Below are positions 7,912 to 15,782 of a stretch of DNA of 64,000 bases, one piece after another. A program made the position numbers and the translations under genes. The stretch spans positions 6,417,001-6,481,000 of the forward strand of contig NZ_CP121666.1 in NCBI RefSeq assembly GCF_029714325.1. Reading direction: 5' to 3'. A model generated the notes under the pieces. That model was not told the DNA's origin. It saw nothing but the letters and a program-made list of their open reading frames with translations, and did no database searches. The DNA comes from Bradyrhizobium sp. CB1717 (lineage in GTDB: Bacteria > Pseudomonadota > Alphaproteobacteria > Rhizobiales > Xanthobacteraceae). Every line of letters starts with the position of its first letter. Within the stretch, counting starts at the first letter, position 1.

Positions 7912-9066
7912 TTAGAGCGTCTTCATCTCGACCTTGCCGTCGTTGATCTCGATGAGATAGACGTTCGGCTGGCTCTGCCCGCTCTCCTTGCCCTCGGGGC
8001 CGGACTTGCGGAACACGATGTCGCCGTTCAGTCCCTTGATGTTGATGTTCCAGAGCGCCGCCTTGATCGCGGCAGGCTCGGCCTTGCCGGCCTTCTCGAT
8101 CGCGGCCGCCGCGGTGCGGATGCCGTCATAACCACGAAAACTCTCGGTGCAGCCGGCGAACTCGAAGCCGCGCTTCTTCCATTCCGTGATGAAATAGTTG
8201 GTCGCTTCCGGGTTCGGCGTCTTGTCCGGGAACCAGGGCAGGAAGGTCGTCAGATGCATGGTGCCGTTGGCAGCAGCTCCCGCCTGCGCGATGATCTGAT
8301 CCGGGTTCTGCGAGCCGCCGGTGGTGATGATGCGCTTCTTCAGGCCCAGCGCGGCGGCCTGCTTGAAGATCAGCGTGAGCTGGTCCACCGCGGTCGTGAC
8401 GATCACCGTCTCGGAATCCGAGCTCTTGATCTTGGAGAGCTGCGCGCTCATGTCCTGCGCGCCCTGGTCCATGGTCTCGACCAGGCCGATGGTGATGCCC
8501 TTGTCCTTCATCATCTTGCTGAAATCCTCGGCGGTGCCGCGGCCCCAGTCGTTGTTGATGACGAGGAAATCCACCTTCTTCAGCGCGAGCTTGTCGACGA
8601 TGCCCTTGAAGGCCGCGGCCTCGACCGCCGAGGGCGGCGAGATGCGGAAGATGAAGGGATTTCCCGTCGTCGTGATCTTGCCGGAGGACGAGGTCTCCAC
8701 CACCATCGGTGTTTCATATTCCATCAGCTTCGGCATCACCGCGAGCGTCAGGCTCGAGCCCCAGGCGCCCATCAGCACCGGCACCTTGTCGCTGGTGATC
8801 AGCTTCTCCGCGACGGCGGCGGCTTCCGTCGGGTTGCTCTTGTTGTCCTCGATGACGAGCTCGATCTTCTGGCCGAGGATACCGCCCTTGGCGTTGATCT
8901 CATCGGCGGCGATCCTGGCGCCGTTGACGACGTAGGTGCCGGAGGCCGCGAAGGCGCCGGTGAGCGGCTCGTTGACGCCGATCTTGATGGTCTGCGCCCC
9001 CGCCGTGCCGCCGAACAAGGCCGTGGCCAGCGCGATTGTCCCAACCAATCCGAGTGTTCGTGTCAT
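7912..9066 (-). CDS. livK: ABC transporter periplasmic binding protein, LivK-like (SBP family 4)
   Basis: A 384-residue binding protein. I chose ATG 9066: it is preceded by TTTGGAGAGA as ribosome binding site and gives a clear Sec signal peptide, MTRTLGLVGTIALATALFGG followed by TAGAQ; upstream in-frame starts would bury it. The mature part begins TIKIGVNEPLTGAFAASG, the type-I periplasmic fold typical of Liv/amide/urea receptors, with VLMGAWGSS and the second-lobe GYDGIRTAA. It captures the substrate for LivHMGF. Its position between molybdenum hydroxylase genes and livH suggests that the ligand is the compound those enzymes attack, or its product, but the ligand cannot be read from the sequence. 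Confidence 0.92.
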   Translation of the reverse strand: MTRTLGLVGTIALATALFGGTAGAQTIKIGVNEPLTGAFAASGTYVVNGARIAADEINAKGGILGQKIELVIEDNKSNPTEAAAVAEKLITSDKVPVLMGAWGSSLTLAVMPKLMEYETPMVVETSSSGKITTTGNPFIFRISPPSAVEAAAFKGIVDKLALKKVDFLVINNDWGRGTAEDFSKMMKDKGITIGLVETMDQGAQDMSAQLSKIKSSDSETVIVTTAVDQLTLIFKQAAALGLKKRIITTGGSQNPDQIIAQAGAAANGTMHLTTFLPWFPDKTPNPEATNYFITEWKKRGFEFAGCTESFRGYDGIRTAAAAIEKAGKAEPAAIKAALWNINIKGLNGDIVFRKSGPEGKESGQSQPNVYLIEINDGKVEMKTL

Positions 9067-9143
9067 GTTGTCTCTCCAAATCCCACGCTGTTGATGTCTA
9101 GGCAGTCCAGGCTTCGTCACGTCCCGATGTACGAGCACATCAA

Positions 9144-10331
9144 TCACCCCGCCCCGCTCCGGCGGCCGAGAATGCGGGCGATCCGTGCGCGCAGAACGTC
9201 CGTTAGGATCGACCAGAAACTGAGCTCCGCCGGCGTCCCCGCCCCTGACGGCACGCCGGACATGTGGCGATCGAGATTGGCGGCGAACTCCGCAACGAGG
9301 CGCCTAGCGAGATCGCGCACCAGGCCGGGACGACCGACCTGGGCCAGCATTCCCGTGAGCGTGTAGCCGATCGACAGCTCGACCGCGGTCGCAGCGCCGC
9401 CTTCGAGCGGCAGCAGGCGATAGCGGATCTCACCTTGCGTCGCCGAATGGCTGCGCTGGTCGGCGCCGATGCCGACGATGCGCCCCGACAGCGTCGCGGG
9501 ATCGCGCTCGACGCGGGCGGCGCCTTCGAAGGCCGCGGCGATCGGCCCGAGCCTGACGCGGATCAAACCTTCCATGCGCTCCGGCCTTGGCGGCGATTTC
9601 AGCGATACGCCGGGCAGGCAGGCCGCGATGGCCCCAATGTCGTCGAACATCGCGAACACCTTTGCCGGCGGATGCGGCAGCGCGAAGCGCTGATCGAGAA
9701 CGGTCGCCGGCGTGAAGTCTGGGATGCTGTCCGGCGTGGCAGTCTCCGATGCCGGAGCCAACGCTTGCTGCGCAGGCCGCGGTTCGCTTCGGCCGGATGC
9801 AGCTCGGCCCGATCCTGCGGGGCCGAGACTGCTTCGGCCGCCGTCGGCCAGCGGCGCGATATCGAGCGCGCGCCTCGCCTCGATCACGGACTGCACCGCA
9901 CGCACGATTCCGACATAGCCGGTGCAGCGACAGAGATTGCCGCTGAGGCCGACGCGAATGCGGCGCTCGTCGGCGTCGGGCAGACGCAGGACGAGGTCGC
10001 GCGCCGAGACCAGCATGCCCGGCGTGCAATAGCCGCACTGAAGCGCATGCTCGCGGGTGAAGGCGACGCGCAGCTCGGTCGTGATCTCGTCCTCGTCGAG
10101 GCCCTCGATCGTTGTGACGTCGGCGCCCTCGCAGGCCGCGGCATAGGTGATGCAGGAGCGCGCCGGCACGCCGTCCAGCAGCACGGTGCAGGCGCCGCAG
10201 ACGCCATGCTCGCAGCCGAGATGGGTGCCGGTGAGATCGAGCTTGTCGCGGACGAAATCGGCAAGGCTGGTGCGTGGCTCGGCCGAAACCTCCACGGCAC
10301 GCCGATTGACCTGAAGCGCGATCGTAGTCAT
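9144..10331 (-). CDS. Fusion of xanthine dehydrogenase-family [2Fe-2S] subunit with a CoxG (SRPBCC) domain
   Basis: A 395-residue two-domain protein. Residues 1-155 are the small iron-sulfur subunit of a molybdenum hydroxylase, with the plant-ferredoxin ligands Cys40, Cys45, Cys48, Cys60 and the second cluster ligands Cys99, Cys102, Cys134, Cys136 (LCRCTGY). A Ser/Pro/Ala/Arg linker of about 50 residues follows. Residues about 210-395 match CoxG, the SRPBCC-fold protein that in CO oxidisers is a separate gene and anchors the enzyme to the membrane; ALPHPPAKVFAMFDDIGAIAACLPG and the following barrel are visible. ATG 10331 overlaps the stop of the FAD-subunit gene by four bases. The open frame continues upstream, but that part is a shadow of the FAD gene. 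The domains are normally encoded apart, so this is a true fusion. Confidence 0.9.
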   Translation of the reverse strand: MTTIALQVNRRAVEVSAEPRTSLADFVRDKLDLTGTHLGCEHGVCGACTVLLDGVPARSCITYAAACEGADVTTIEGLDEDEITTELRVAFTREHALQCGYCTPGMLVSARDLVLRLPDADERRIRVGLSGNLCRCTGYVGIVRAVQSVIEARRALDIAPLADGGRSSLGPAGSGRAASGRSEPRPAQQALAPASETATPDSIPDFTPATVLDQRFALPHPPAKVFAMFDDIGAIAACLPGVSLKSPPRPERMEGLIRVRLGPIAAAFEGAARVERDPATLSGRIVGIGADQRSHSATQGEIRYRLLPLEGGAATAVELSIGYTLTGMLAQVGRPGLVRDLARRLVAEFAANLDRHMSGVPSGAGTPAELSFWSILTDVLRARIARILGRRSGAG

Positions 10332-11164
10332 GCCGCGGCCTCCAGGACGGCGCGCTTCAACACGCTGACATGGATATGGCGCTGCGTGGCGTCGTCGATG
10401 CCGGCCTTGGCCAGAACAGCGTCGGCGACGCCTGCGTCGAAACGTTGCTTGTAGTCGGCGGCAATCCGTCCACCGAACAACGCGGCGGCATCGGTGACGA
10501 CAATGGGCGTCGTATCGATCGCACCGATCACGACGCGCGCGGAACCGGCGGCGGGATCGACCAGCACCGCACCGATGGCGTGGGCGAACTCGCCGGTCTT
10601 GCGGCAGCTCTTGGCGTAACCCCAATGCGCCGACGCCGCGCGCGCCGGCACGTGGATCGCCTCGACGATCTCGCCGGCCTGCAGCGCGGACTCCAGCGCA
10701 CCGACCATGAACGCCTCGACAGCCATCGATCGCGCACCGGCAAGGCTGCGCAGCGTCACGCGCCCGCCGAGCGCGGCGAGCGCCGAGATCCAGTCCGCGG
10801 CGGGATCGGCGTGGCTGAGCGAGCCGCCGATGGTGCCGCGGTTGCGCACCGCGCGATAGGCGATGTTGGCAGCGACAGCCCGCATGGCGCCGCGCGTCAC
10901 GTCGGCGGTGCGGCCGTCCTCGATGTCGGCATGCGTAACGAGGGCGCCCAGCACGAGCTCGCCGCCGGACACCTCCGCGCGCTTGAGCTCGGCAAGGCCG
11001 GAGATATCGACGATCAGCTCCGGCTGCACCAGCCGCAGATTGAGCATCGGCCCGAGTGACTGCCCGCCGGCGATGATCTTTGCCGATTCATTGCTCGCGG
11101 CCAGCATCGACAGCGCGGCATTGAGATCGCGCGGGCGCTCATAAGCGAAGGGTGCCGGTTTCAT
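10328..11164 (-). CDS. Molybdenum hydroxylase FAD-binding subunit (CoxM-like)
   Basis: A 278-residue FAD subunit of the xanthine dehydrogenase/CO dehydrogenase family. Both flavin signatures are visible: IIAGGQSLGPMLNLRL near residues 30-45 and RGTIGGSLSHADPAADW in the middle. It passes electrons from the [2Fe-2S] centres to an acceptor. Start and stop each overlap a neighbour by four bases (ATGA), so the three subunits are probably made in fixed proportions. The gene order on the coding strand is large, medium, small; classical cox operons run medium, small, large, another sign that this is not a CO dehydrogenase. Confidence 0.92.
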   Translation of the reverse strand: MKPAPFAYERPRDLNAALSMLAASNESAKIIAGGQSLGPMLNLRLVQPELIVDISGLAELKRAEVSGGELVLGALVTHADIEDGRTADVTRGAMRAVAANIAYRAVRNRGTIGGSLSHADPAADWISALAALGGRVTLRSLAGARSMAVEAFMVGALESALQAGEIVEAIHVPARAASAHWGYAKSCRKTGEFAHAIGAVLVDPAAGSARVVIGAIDTTPIVVTDAAALFGGRIAADYKQRFDAGVADAVLAKAGIDDATQRHIHVSVLKRAVLEAAA

Positions 11165-13554
11165 GCCGCGCTCCTCTCAGTCGCGCGCGCGGCCAGCACC
11201 GCTGCAACGATCCGATGCGACGTGATCGGCGACTGCATCAGCTCGACGCCAAGCGGTCGCAGCGCGTCGTTGACGGCGTTGGCGATCGCAGCCGGCGGCG
11301 CGATTGCACCGCCCTCGCCGATGCCCTTCACGCCGAACTGCGTGTAGGGCGACGGCGTCTCCATGTGGTCGAGGCGCGCGGCCGGAACCTCCGTCGGTCC
11401 CGGCAGCAGATAGTCGGCAAGCGTCGTCGCCAACGGTTGGCCGGAGGCGTCGAACGGCATTTCCTCATAGAGCGCGGTGCCGATGCCCTGCGCGAGGCCG
11501 CCATAGATCTGGCCGTCGACGACGAGCGGATTGACCAGCACGCCGCCATCCTCGACGATCACGTAGTCGAGAATTTCCACCTCGCCGAGATCAGGATCGA
11601 CCGCGACCACGGCCGCATGCGCGGCATAGCTGAAGGTGCCGCTGTCGCGTACCGGCTTGTAGCCTTGCGTCACCTCAAGCCCGCCGGGATCGACGTCAGC
11701 CGGCAGGTCCTGTGGGCGGCGATACCAGGTGTGGGCGATCGCCTTCAGGCTGACGCTGCCGTTGACGCCGCGCACCTCGCCGTTCTGCAACACGACGGAG
11801 GCCGGCTCATGCTGCAACAGTTTTGCGCCGATGCGCCGGGCGCGTTCGCCGAGCTCGCGGCAGGCGGTCGCCACCGCGCCGCCCGCCATCACCATCGAGC
11901 GCGAGCCCCAGGTGCCGGTCGAATAGGGCGTCATTGCAGTGTCGCCGAGGATGATGCGGATGTTCGCGACATCCACGCCGAGGATTTCGTGCGCGACCTG
12001 GGCGAGCGTCGTTTCCATCCCCTGCCCGTGCGAATGCACGCCGACGCGGAGTTCAAGGCCGCCGTCCGGCGTGAGCCGTGCCGATGCCTGCTCGTGGCCC
12101 GGCACCATCGGGATGCCCCAGCCGGAATAGACCGAGGTGCCGTGCGCGGCCTGCTCGCAATAGATGGAGACGCCGACGCCGATGCGGCGGTCGTCAGCCT
12201 CGCCCCGCCCTTGCCTGGCGCGGATGGCGTCGATGTCGACCGCGGTCAGCGCACGCCGCATCGCTTCCGGGTAATCGCCGCTGTCGAAATGCTTCTTGGT
12301 GATGTTGTCGAACGGCATCTGTTCGGGGCGCACCAGATTGCGCAGCCGCACCTCGCCCGGCTCGAGCCCGGCTTCGGCCGCGACGAGGTCCAGCATCAAT
12401 TCCAGCGCAAAGCAAACGCCGGTGCGCGCGACGCCGCGATAGGGCAGGATCGGACATTTGTTGGTGGCGACCGAGAAGGTGCGGCAGCGATAGGCCGGCA
12501 TCTTGTAGGGGCCGGGCAGGATGCTCGCGACCTGCGCGGCCTCTAGGCAGGCCGAGAACGGATAGGAGGAGTAGGCACCGGAATCCACCGTCGCTTCGCA
12601 GTCGATGCCGCGTAAGCTGCCGTCGCTGTCGGCATAGACCGTGATCCTGTAATGGTGCTCGCGGCAATTGGAGCTGGCGACGAGATGCTCGCGGCGATCT
12701 TCCAGCCAGCGCACCGGATAGCCGCAGCGCATCGTCAGCCAGGACAGGCAGACCTCTTCCGGCAGCAGAATGCCCTTGTGGCCAAAGCCGCCGCCGACAT
12801 CGGGCGAGATGACGCGGATCTGCCCCTCCTCCATGCCGAGGCACTCGGCAAGGCCGCTGCGGGTGATATGCGGCATCTGCGCCGCCGAATGCAGCGTGAG
12901 CTGGTCGAGCCGGGAATCGAAGGTCGCGACCACGCCGCGGCCTTCCAGCGGCGACATACATTGCCGCGCGGTCGAGATCTCGCGGGTCACCTTGATCGGT
13001 GCGTCGAGCGCGGCGGAGATGTCGACCTCGTAATTGGTTTCGAGGAAGACGTTGTCGCCCCAATGCTCGTGCACCAGCGTCGAGCCGGGCTCACGCGCCT
13101 TCAGCATGTCGGTGATCGCCGGCAATTCCTCCAGATCGAGCATCACGGAGGCCGCAATGTCCTCGGCCTCGGCCCGCGTCGGCGCAAGGCACATCGCGAC
13201 GAGCTCGCCGACCTGGCGCACCTTGCCCGTCGCCAGCACTGGCTGCTCGGAAATCTTGAAGCCGGGAAGCCCCGACACCGCGCGGATCGGCTTGATGCCG
13301 ACGAGATCGGTTGCCGTGAACACGCTGCCGCGATAACGCTCGGGCACATGGATGCCGCGGATGCGCGCATGCGCCAGCGGGCTGCGCACGAAGGCAACGT
13401 CCTGAAGGCCGGCGAGCCTGACGTCGCCGACATACCGGCCGCGGCCGCGCATCAGGCGGTCGTCCTCTTTCCGCGGCAGCCGTGCGCCCACGCCCTGCCC
13501 GGATTTGCCCGAAGGAAATTCCCGCTCGTTGCGCAACTCCGCGCCCTCCCTCAC
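11161..13554 (-). CDS. Molybdenum hydroxylase molybdopterin-binding large subunit
   Basis: A 797-residue catalytic subunit of the xanthine dehydrogenase family, which hydroxylates carbon next to nitrogen or a carbonyl using water. It has the molybdopterin loop GGGFGHKG at 254-261 and the active-site glutamate Glu747 in KGIGEGGAI. The loop around the metal reads PYRGVAR at 371-377, where form I CO dehydrogenase has AYxCSFR with the Cu-binding cysteine; the present motif lacks that cysteine. The enzyme is therefore an organic-substrate hydroxylase (nicotinate, isoquinoline, purine or similar), not a CO oxidiser. It starts nine bases after the amidohydrolase stop. Maturation factors (XdhC type) are not seen in the window. 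Confidence 0.92.
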   Translation of the reverse strand: MREGAELRNEREFPSGKSGQGVGARLPRKEDDRLMRGRGRYVGDVRLAGLQDVAFVRSPLAHARIRGIHVPERYRGSVFTATDLVGIKPIRAVSGLPGFKISEQPVLATGKVRQVGELVAMCLAPTRAEAEDIAASVMLDLEELPAITDMLKAREPGSTLVHEHWGDNVFLETNYEVDISAALDAPIKVTREISTARQCMSPLEGRGVVATFDSRLDQLTLHSAAQMPHITRSGLAECLGMEEGQIRVISPDVGGGFGHKGILLPEEVCLSWLTMRCGYPVRWLEDRREHLVASSNCREHHYRITVYADSDGSLRGIDCEATVDSGAYSSYPFSACLEAAQVASILPGPYKMPAYRCRTFSVATNKCPILPYRGVARTGVCFALELMLDLVAAEAGLEPGEVRLRNLVRPEQMPFDNITKKHFDSGDYPEAMRRALTAVDIDAIRARQGRGEADDRRIGVGVSIYCEQAAHGTSVYSGWGIPMVPGHEQASARLTPDGGLELRVGVHSHGQGMETTLAQVAHEILGVDVANIRIILGDTAMTPYSTGTWGSRSMVMAGGAVATACRELGERARRIGAKLLQHEPASVVLQNGEVRGVNGSVSLKAIAHTWYRRPQDLPADVDPGGLEVTQGYKPVRDSGTFSYAAHAAVVAVDPDLGEVEILDYVIVEDGGVLVNPLVVDGQIYGGLAQGIGTALYEEMPFDASGQPLATTLADYLLPGPTEVPAARLDHMETPSPYTQFGVKGIGEGGAIAPPAAIANAVNDALRPLGVELMQSPITSHRIVAAVLAARATERSAA

Positions 13555-13563
13555 CGCCGGGCC

Positions 13564-14841
13564 TTACGCCGCGACGGCTTGCGGCAGGATCGGCGCGACC
13601 GCGTCGAAGCGCGTGCCGGCGCGCAGGCAAAAGGCCGGCTGCAGCAGGCGATCGGCGATCACCTCGTTCTTCTCGTTGTCCTTCAGGACGAAGCGGCCGC
13701 TCTTCTCGGAGAGCACGGAGACGTCGGCGTCCATGCCGACCTTGAGCGCGCCGATCTCGCCGCTGCGGCCGAGCATTTTTGCGGGATTGGAGGTGACCAT
13801 CGGCACCACCTGCTCCAGCGACAGGCCGAGCGCCATCATCGAGCTCATGGCTTGAACGAGGCTGAACTTGGCCTGACCGGCGAACGGATGGTTCTCCTCG
13901 TCCTCGTGCTGATCGGGCGTTCCCGCCGGCGCCGGCACATGGGTGTTGTAGCCGTGAATGTCGGCGCCCAGCGTGGTCGGAATGATGCCGGCGGCGATCG
14001 CCTTCTTGGCGAGCCGATAGGAGAAATGGCTGCCGTGGCCGACGTCGACCTTGAGGCCGCGGTCGAGCGCGGCCTGGATCACCGGATGCACTTCGCCCTC
14101 GCGGTTGACGAAACCGCCGGGATGGCGCGTGAAGGGATGGGCGAGAATGTCGCCTTCGCGGAGCAGCGGGATCACACGGGTGAGGATGGTGTCGGCATCC
14201 TCACCATTGGCGCCACTCTCGGGCAGGCCCCAGAGCTGGCCGAAATGCACATAGACCGGCAGGTCGGCGCGCTTGCCGATCTCCGCGGCCATCTCGATGA
14301 CACGGATGCCCCAGCGCGCGAAGCCGCCGATCTCGGCATGCGCCTTGATGCCGCGCACGAGATCGAGATTGGCAGTGGCGGCCTTGACGGTCGCGTCGAT
14401 GTCGACACCGTCGGGACTGTAGAGCTTCGGGTAAAAATGTCCTTCGAGTCCGCCGACGAGATAGGCGGAGAGAAAGGCGTAGACACGCGAGGCCGCTTGC
14501 TCCGCGATGAAATGGCGAAAGCCGGGCAGCGTCATGCAGGACGGGCCGCCCTGGTCGACCAGCGTCGTCACGCCCGACTGCACGCCGACCATGTCCGGAT
14601 TCATGCCGAAGCGTCCCGAGACATATTGATAGACATGCGCATGGGTATCGATCAGCCCGGGCAGCACCAGCTTGCCGCTGACGTCCGCGACCTCCTTCGC
14701 GCTGGTCGGCAGGATATCCGCCGCGACGGCCGCGATCTTGCCGCCCCGGATGGCAACGTCCCTGATGCCGTCCACGCCCGAGGCGGGGCAGATCACGCGA
14801 CCACCTCGCAGCAGAAGGTCGAAGCTGGCAGTGACGGACAT
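13564..14841 (-). CDS. Metal-dependent amidohydrolase (deacetylase / cyclic amidohydrolase type)
   Basis: A 425-residue amidohydrolase-superfamily enzyme. The metal-binding DTHAHVYQ lies near residue 64, preceded by the standard LLLRGGRVICP...VSGKLVLPGLI lead, with a likely bridging carboxylate-lysine in the GIKAHAEIG segment, VYVHFGQ, a later HPFTRH and the final Asp in TLGADIHGY. This pattern fits the EF_0837/AHA_3915 group often called amidohydrolase/deacetylase. It cleaves amide or cyclic amide C-N bonds in the cytoplasm. As first gene of the operon, directly before a molybdenum hydroxylase, it could open the ring made by the hydroxylase. The true substrate is unknown. The upstream region carries a sigma-54-like element and two regulator palindromes. 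Confidence 0.85.
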   Translation of the reverse strand: MSVTASFDLLLRGGRVICPASGVDGIRDVAIRGGKIAAVAADILPTSAKEVADVSGKLVLPGLIDTHAHVYQYVSGRFGMNPDMVGVQSGVTTLVDQGGPSCMTLPGFRHFIAEQAASRVYAFLSAYLVGGLEGHFYPKLYSPDGVDIDATVKAATANLDLVRGIKAHAEIGGFARWGIRVIEMAAEIGKRADLPVYVHFGQLWGLPESGANGEDADTILTRVIPLLREGDILAHPFTRHPGGFVNREGEVHPVIQAALDRGLKVDVGHGSHFSYRLAKKAIAAGIIPTTLGADIHGYNTHVPAPAGTPDQHEDEENHPFAGQAKFSLVQAMSSMMALGLSLEQVVPMVTSNPAKMLGRSGEIGALKVGMDADVSVLSEKSGRFVLKDNEKNEVIADRLLQPAFCLRAGTRFDAVAPILPQAVAA

Positions 14842-14883
14842 GGCGCTCTCCTTGGTCCCGCGCAGGCGGTTGCCCCGCCCGGA

Positions 14884-14903
14884 TTACGAAGCATACTTCG
14901 CAT
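14884..14903. promoter_or_regulatory. Regulator palindrome, site 1
   Basis: TTACGAAGCATACTTCGCAT: arms ACGAAG and CTTCG around a 4-base centre. With sites 2 and 3 it defines the consensus WTRCGAAGNNNNCTTCGYAT. It lies just downstream of the predicted start of the amidohydrolase operon, where a bound repressor would block RNA polymerase. The size and twofold symmetry suit a MarR dimer, and the only regulator gene adjacent is of that family. Confidence 0.75.
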
Positions 14904-14907
14904 TTGA

Positions 14908-14927
14908 ATACGAAGTATGCTTCGTAT
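14908..14927. promoter_or_regulatory. Regulator palindrome, site 2
   Basis: ATACGAAGTATGCTTCGTAT, with perfect 8-base arms around TATG. Its centre is 24 bp from that of site 1, and the two sites are inverted copies of each other over 15 bases (14886-14900 against 14911-14925). The site covers the expected transcription start of the sigma-54-type promoter at 14952-14937. This placement suggests direct repression of the leftward operon. Confidence 0.78.
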
Positions 14928-14936
14928 TTTGACAGA

Positions 14937-14952
14937 AGCAAGCATCATGCCA
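14937..14952 (-). promoter_or_regulatory. Sigma-54-type -24/-12 promoter of the amidohydrolase/hydroxylase operon
   Basis: Read on the minus strand this is TGGCATGATGCTTGCT. It matches TGGCACGNNNNTTGCW at all positions but one, with the required GG-N10-GC spacing. Transcription would start about 12 bases past the GC, inside regulator palindrome 2, and run into the amidohydrolase gene. Sigma-54 promoters need an enhancer-binding activator such as NtrC; no such gene is in the window. Confidence 0.65.
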
Positions 14953-15007
14953 TGATCAGGCGGTGGCAGCCGCGCTCGAATCGAGCTAAGCGCGACGGAG
15001 TTTCGGG

Positions 15008-15517
15008 TTGGGAGAGCGTGCATTGCGGCAAGCCAGGAAAAGTCGCAGCGGGGGCAAGCACCGCCCCTGGCCATTGTCGCAACGCCCCGGCTATCTGATC
15101 CGGCGGCTGCACCAGATTCACGTCGCGCTGTTTCAGGACGCCTGCGGCGAATTCGAGGTCACGCCGCTGCAATACAGCCTGCTCTCGGCGCTGGCCGTGC
15201 GCGAAACCGCCGATCAGACCACTTTGGCGGCCGATATCGCCCTCGATCGCACCACGACGACCGGTGCGCTGAAGCGGCTCGCCGCACGGAACCTGGTCGA
15301 GCGCGCCGTGAACAAGGACGACCGCCGCGCGCGCCTGTGCCGATTGACGCCGGCCGGCGCCGCGCTGCTGGTCAAGATCGAGGGCGCGGCGCGGCGGGCG
15401 CATCGCGCGACGCTCGGCGATCTGACCGAGCGGGAACAGGCGCTCTTCATCGAGATGATGCAGCGCATCGTGGCCGGCAACCCAAGTCGCGACAGTTCCG
15501 CTGCCCTATTCGACTAG
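15008..15517 (+). CDS. MarR-family transcriptional regulator
   Basis: A regulator of up to 169 residues with a MarR winged-helix core. The recognition region lies near residues 70-95 (QTTLAADIALDRTTTTGALKRLAARNLVER), followed by the wing VNKDDRRARLCRLTPAG with its typical DxR motif, and C-terminal dimer helices. It starts with TTG: GGAG lies seven bases before TTG 15008, while GGGAGAG precedes a second TTG at 15023, so the exact start is open. It sits between the leftward amidohydrolase/hydroxylase operon and the rightward NCS1 permease, with palindromes in front of both. I infer that it represses both units until a pathway compound binds. Release by ligand is the family norm. Confidence 0.88.
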   Translation: MGERALRQARKSRSGGKHRPWPLSQRPGYLIRRLHQIHVALFQDACGEFEVTPLQYSLLSALAVRETADQTTLAADIALDRTTTTGALKRLAARNLVERAVNKDDRRARLCRLTPAGAALLVKIEGAARRAHRATLGDLTEREQALFIEMMQRIVAGNPSRDSSAALFD

Positions 15518-15536
15518 GCGCAATTGCTGCGCTTTT
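15518..15536 (+). terminator. Short hairpin plus T-run after the MarR gene
   Basis: Directly after the TAG stop come GCGCA, a 5-base loop and TGCGC, followed by TTTT. The stem is only five pairs, so termination may be partial. It would separate the regulator from the permease transcript, which has its own promoter about 200 bases further on. The remaining bases to 15729 hold no gene that I can recognise. Confidence 0.4.
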
Positions 15537-15729
15537 GAGTTGGGCTGCTCAATTTATCATCGCACCGCCGCCTGGCCGTGCAACATCCACCGCTTCTCGC
15601 CGGCGCTTCGGAGGCGCCACGGCGAGCCGGCGCGTGAGCATCGGCCGCGCTTGAAAACGCAGTAGCATCCAGCGCGAGCCACGCTGCATCCGCCATCGGC
15701 GCACGCCCTGCCCGGCGCGTCGCAACCAA

Positions 15730-15745
15730 TGGCACGATTTATGCT
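15730..15745 (+). promoter_or_regulatory. Sigma-54-type -24/-12 promoter of the permease/amidase unit
   Basis: TGGCACGATTTATGCT matches TGGCACGNNNNTTGCW with one mismatch (A for the first T of TTGC) and exact GG-N10-GC spacing. The predicted start near 15756 lies inside regulator palindrome 3. The arrangement of element and palindrome mirrors that of the divergent operon, which strengthens both calls. Confidence 0.68.
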
Positions 15746-15751
15746 GCGATG

Positions 15752-15771
15752 ATGCGAAGCGTGCTTCGTAT
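15752..15771. promoter_or_regulatory. Regulator palindrome, site 3
   Basis: ATGCGAAGCGTGCTTCGTAT shares the CGAAG-N4-CTTCG core and flanks of sites 1 and 2. It ends 11 bases before the permease ATG and covers the expected transcription start of the sigma-54-type promoter, so binding would block expression of the permease and acetamidase genes. Confidence 0.76.
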
Positions 15772-15782
15772 TGGGGGATGTC

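Noticed and set aside
9067..9143. Sigma-54-type promoter before livK
   Set aside because: A GG-N10-GC pair exists on the minus strand, but the surrounding bases do not match the -24 or -12 consensus.
10332..10625. N-terminal extension of the CoxS-CoxG fusion
   Set aside because: It is Arg-rich and overlaps the FAD-subunit gene; the ferredoxin domain begins at ATG 10331.
9144..13554. Aerobic CO dehydrogenase
   Set aside because: The large subunit lacks the copper-binding cysteine loop, and the gene order differs from cox operons.
12652..14907. A 751-codon open frame on the plus strand
   Set aside because: It lies antisense to the hydroxylase large-subunit and amidohydrolase genes, is rich in His, Arg, Asp and Gly as expected of high-GC shadows, and shows no family motif.
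15540..15729. Possible small gene between MarR and the permease
   Set aside because: Frames here give Arg/Ala-rich sequence with no ribosome binding site or family pattern; the region is better explained as promoter upstream DNA.
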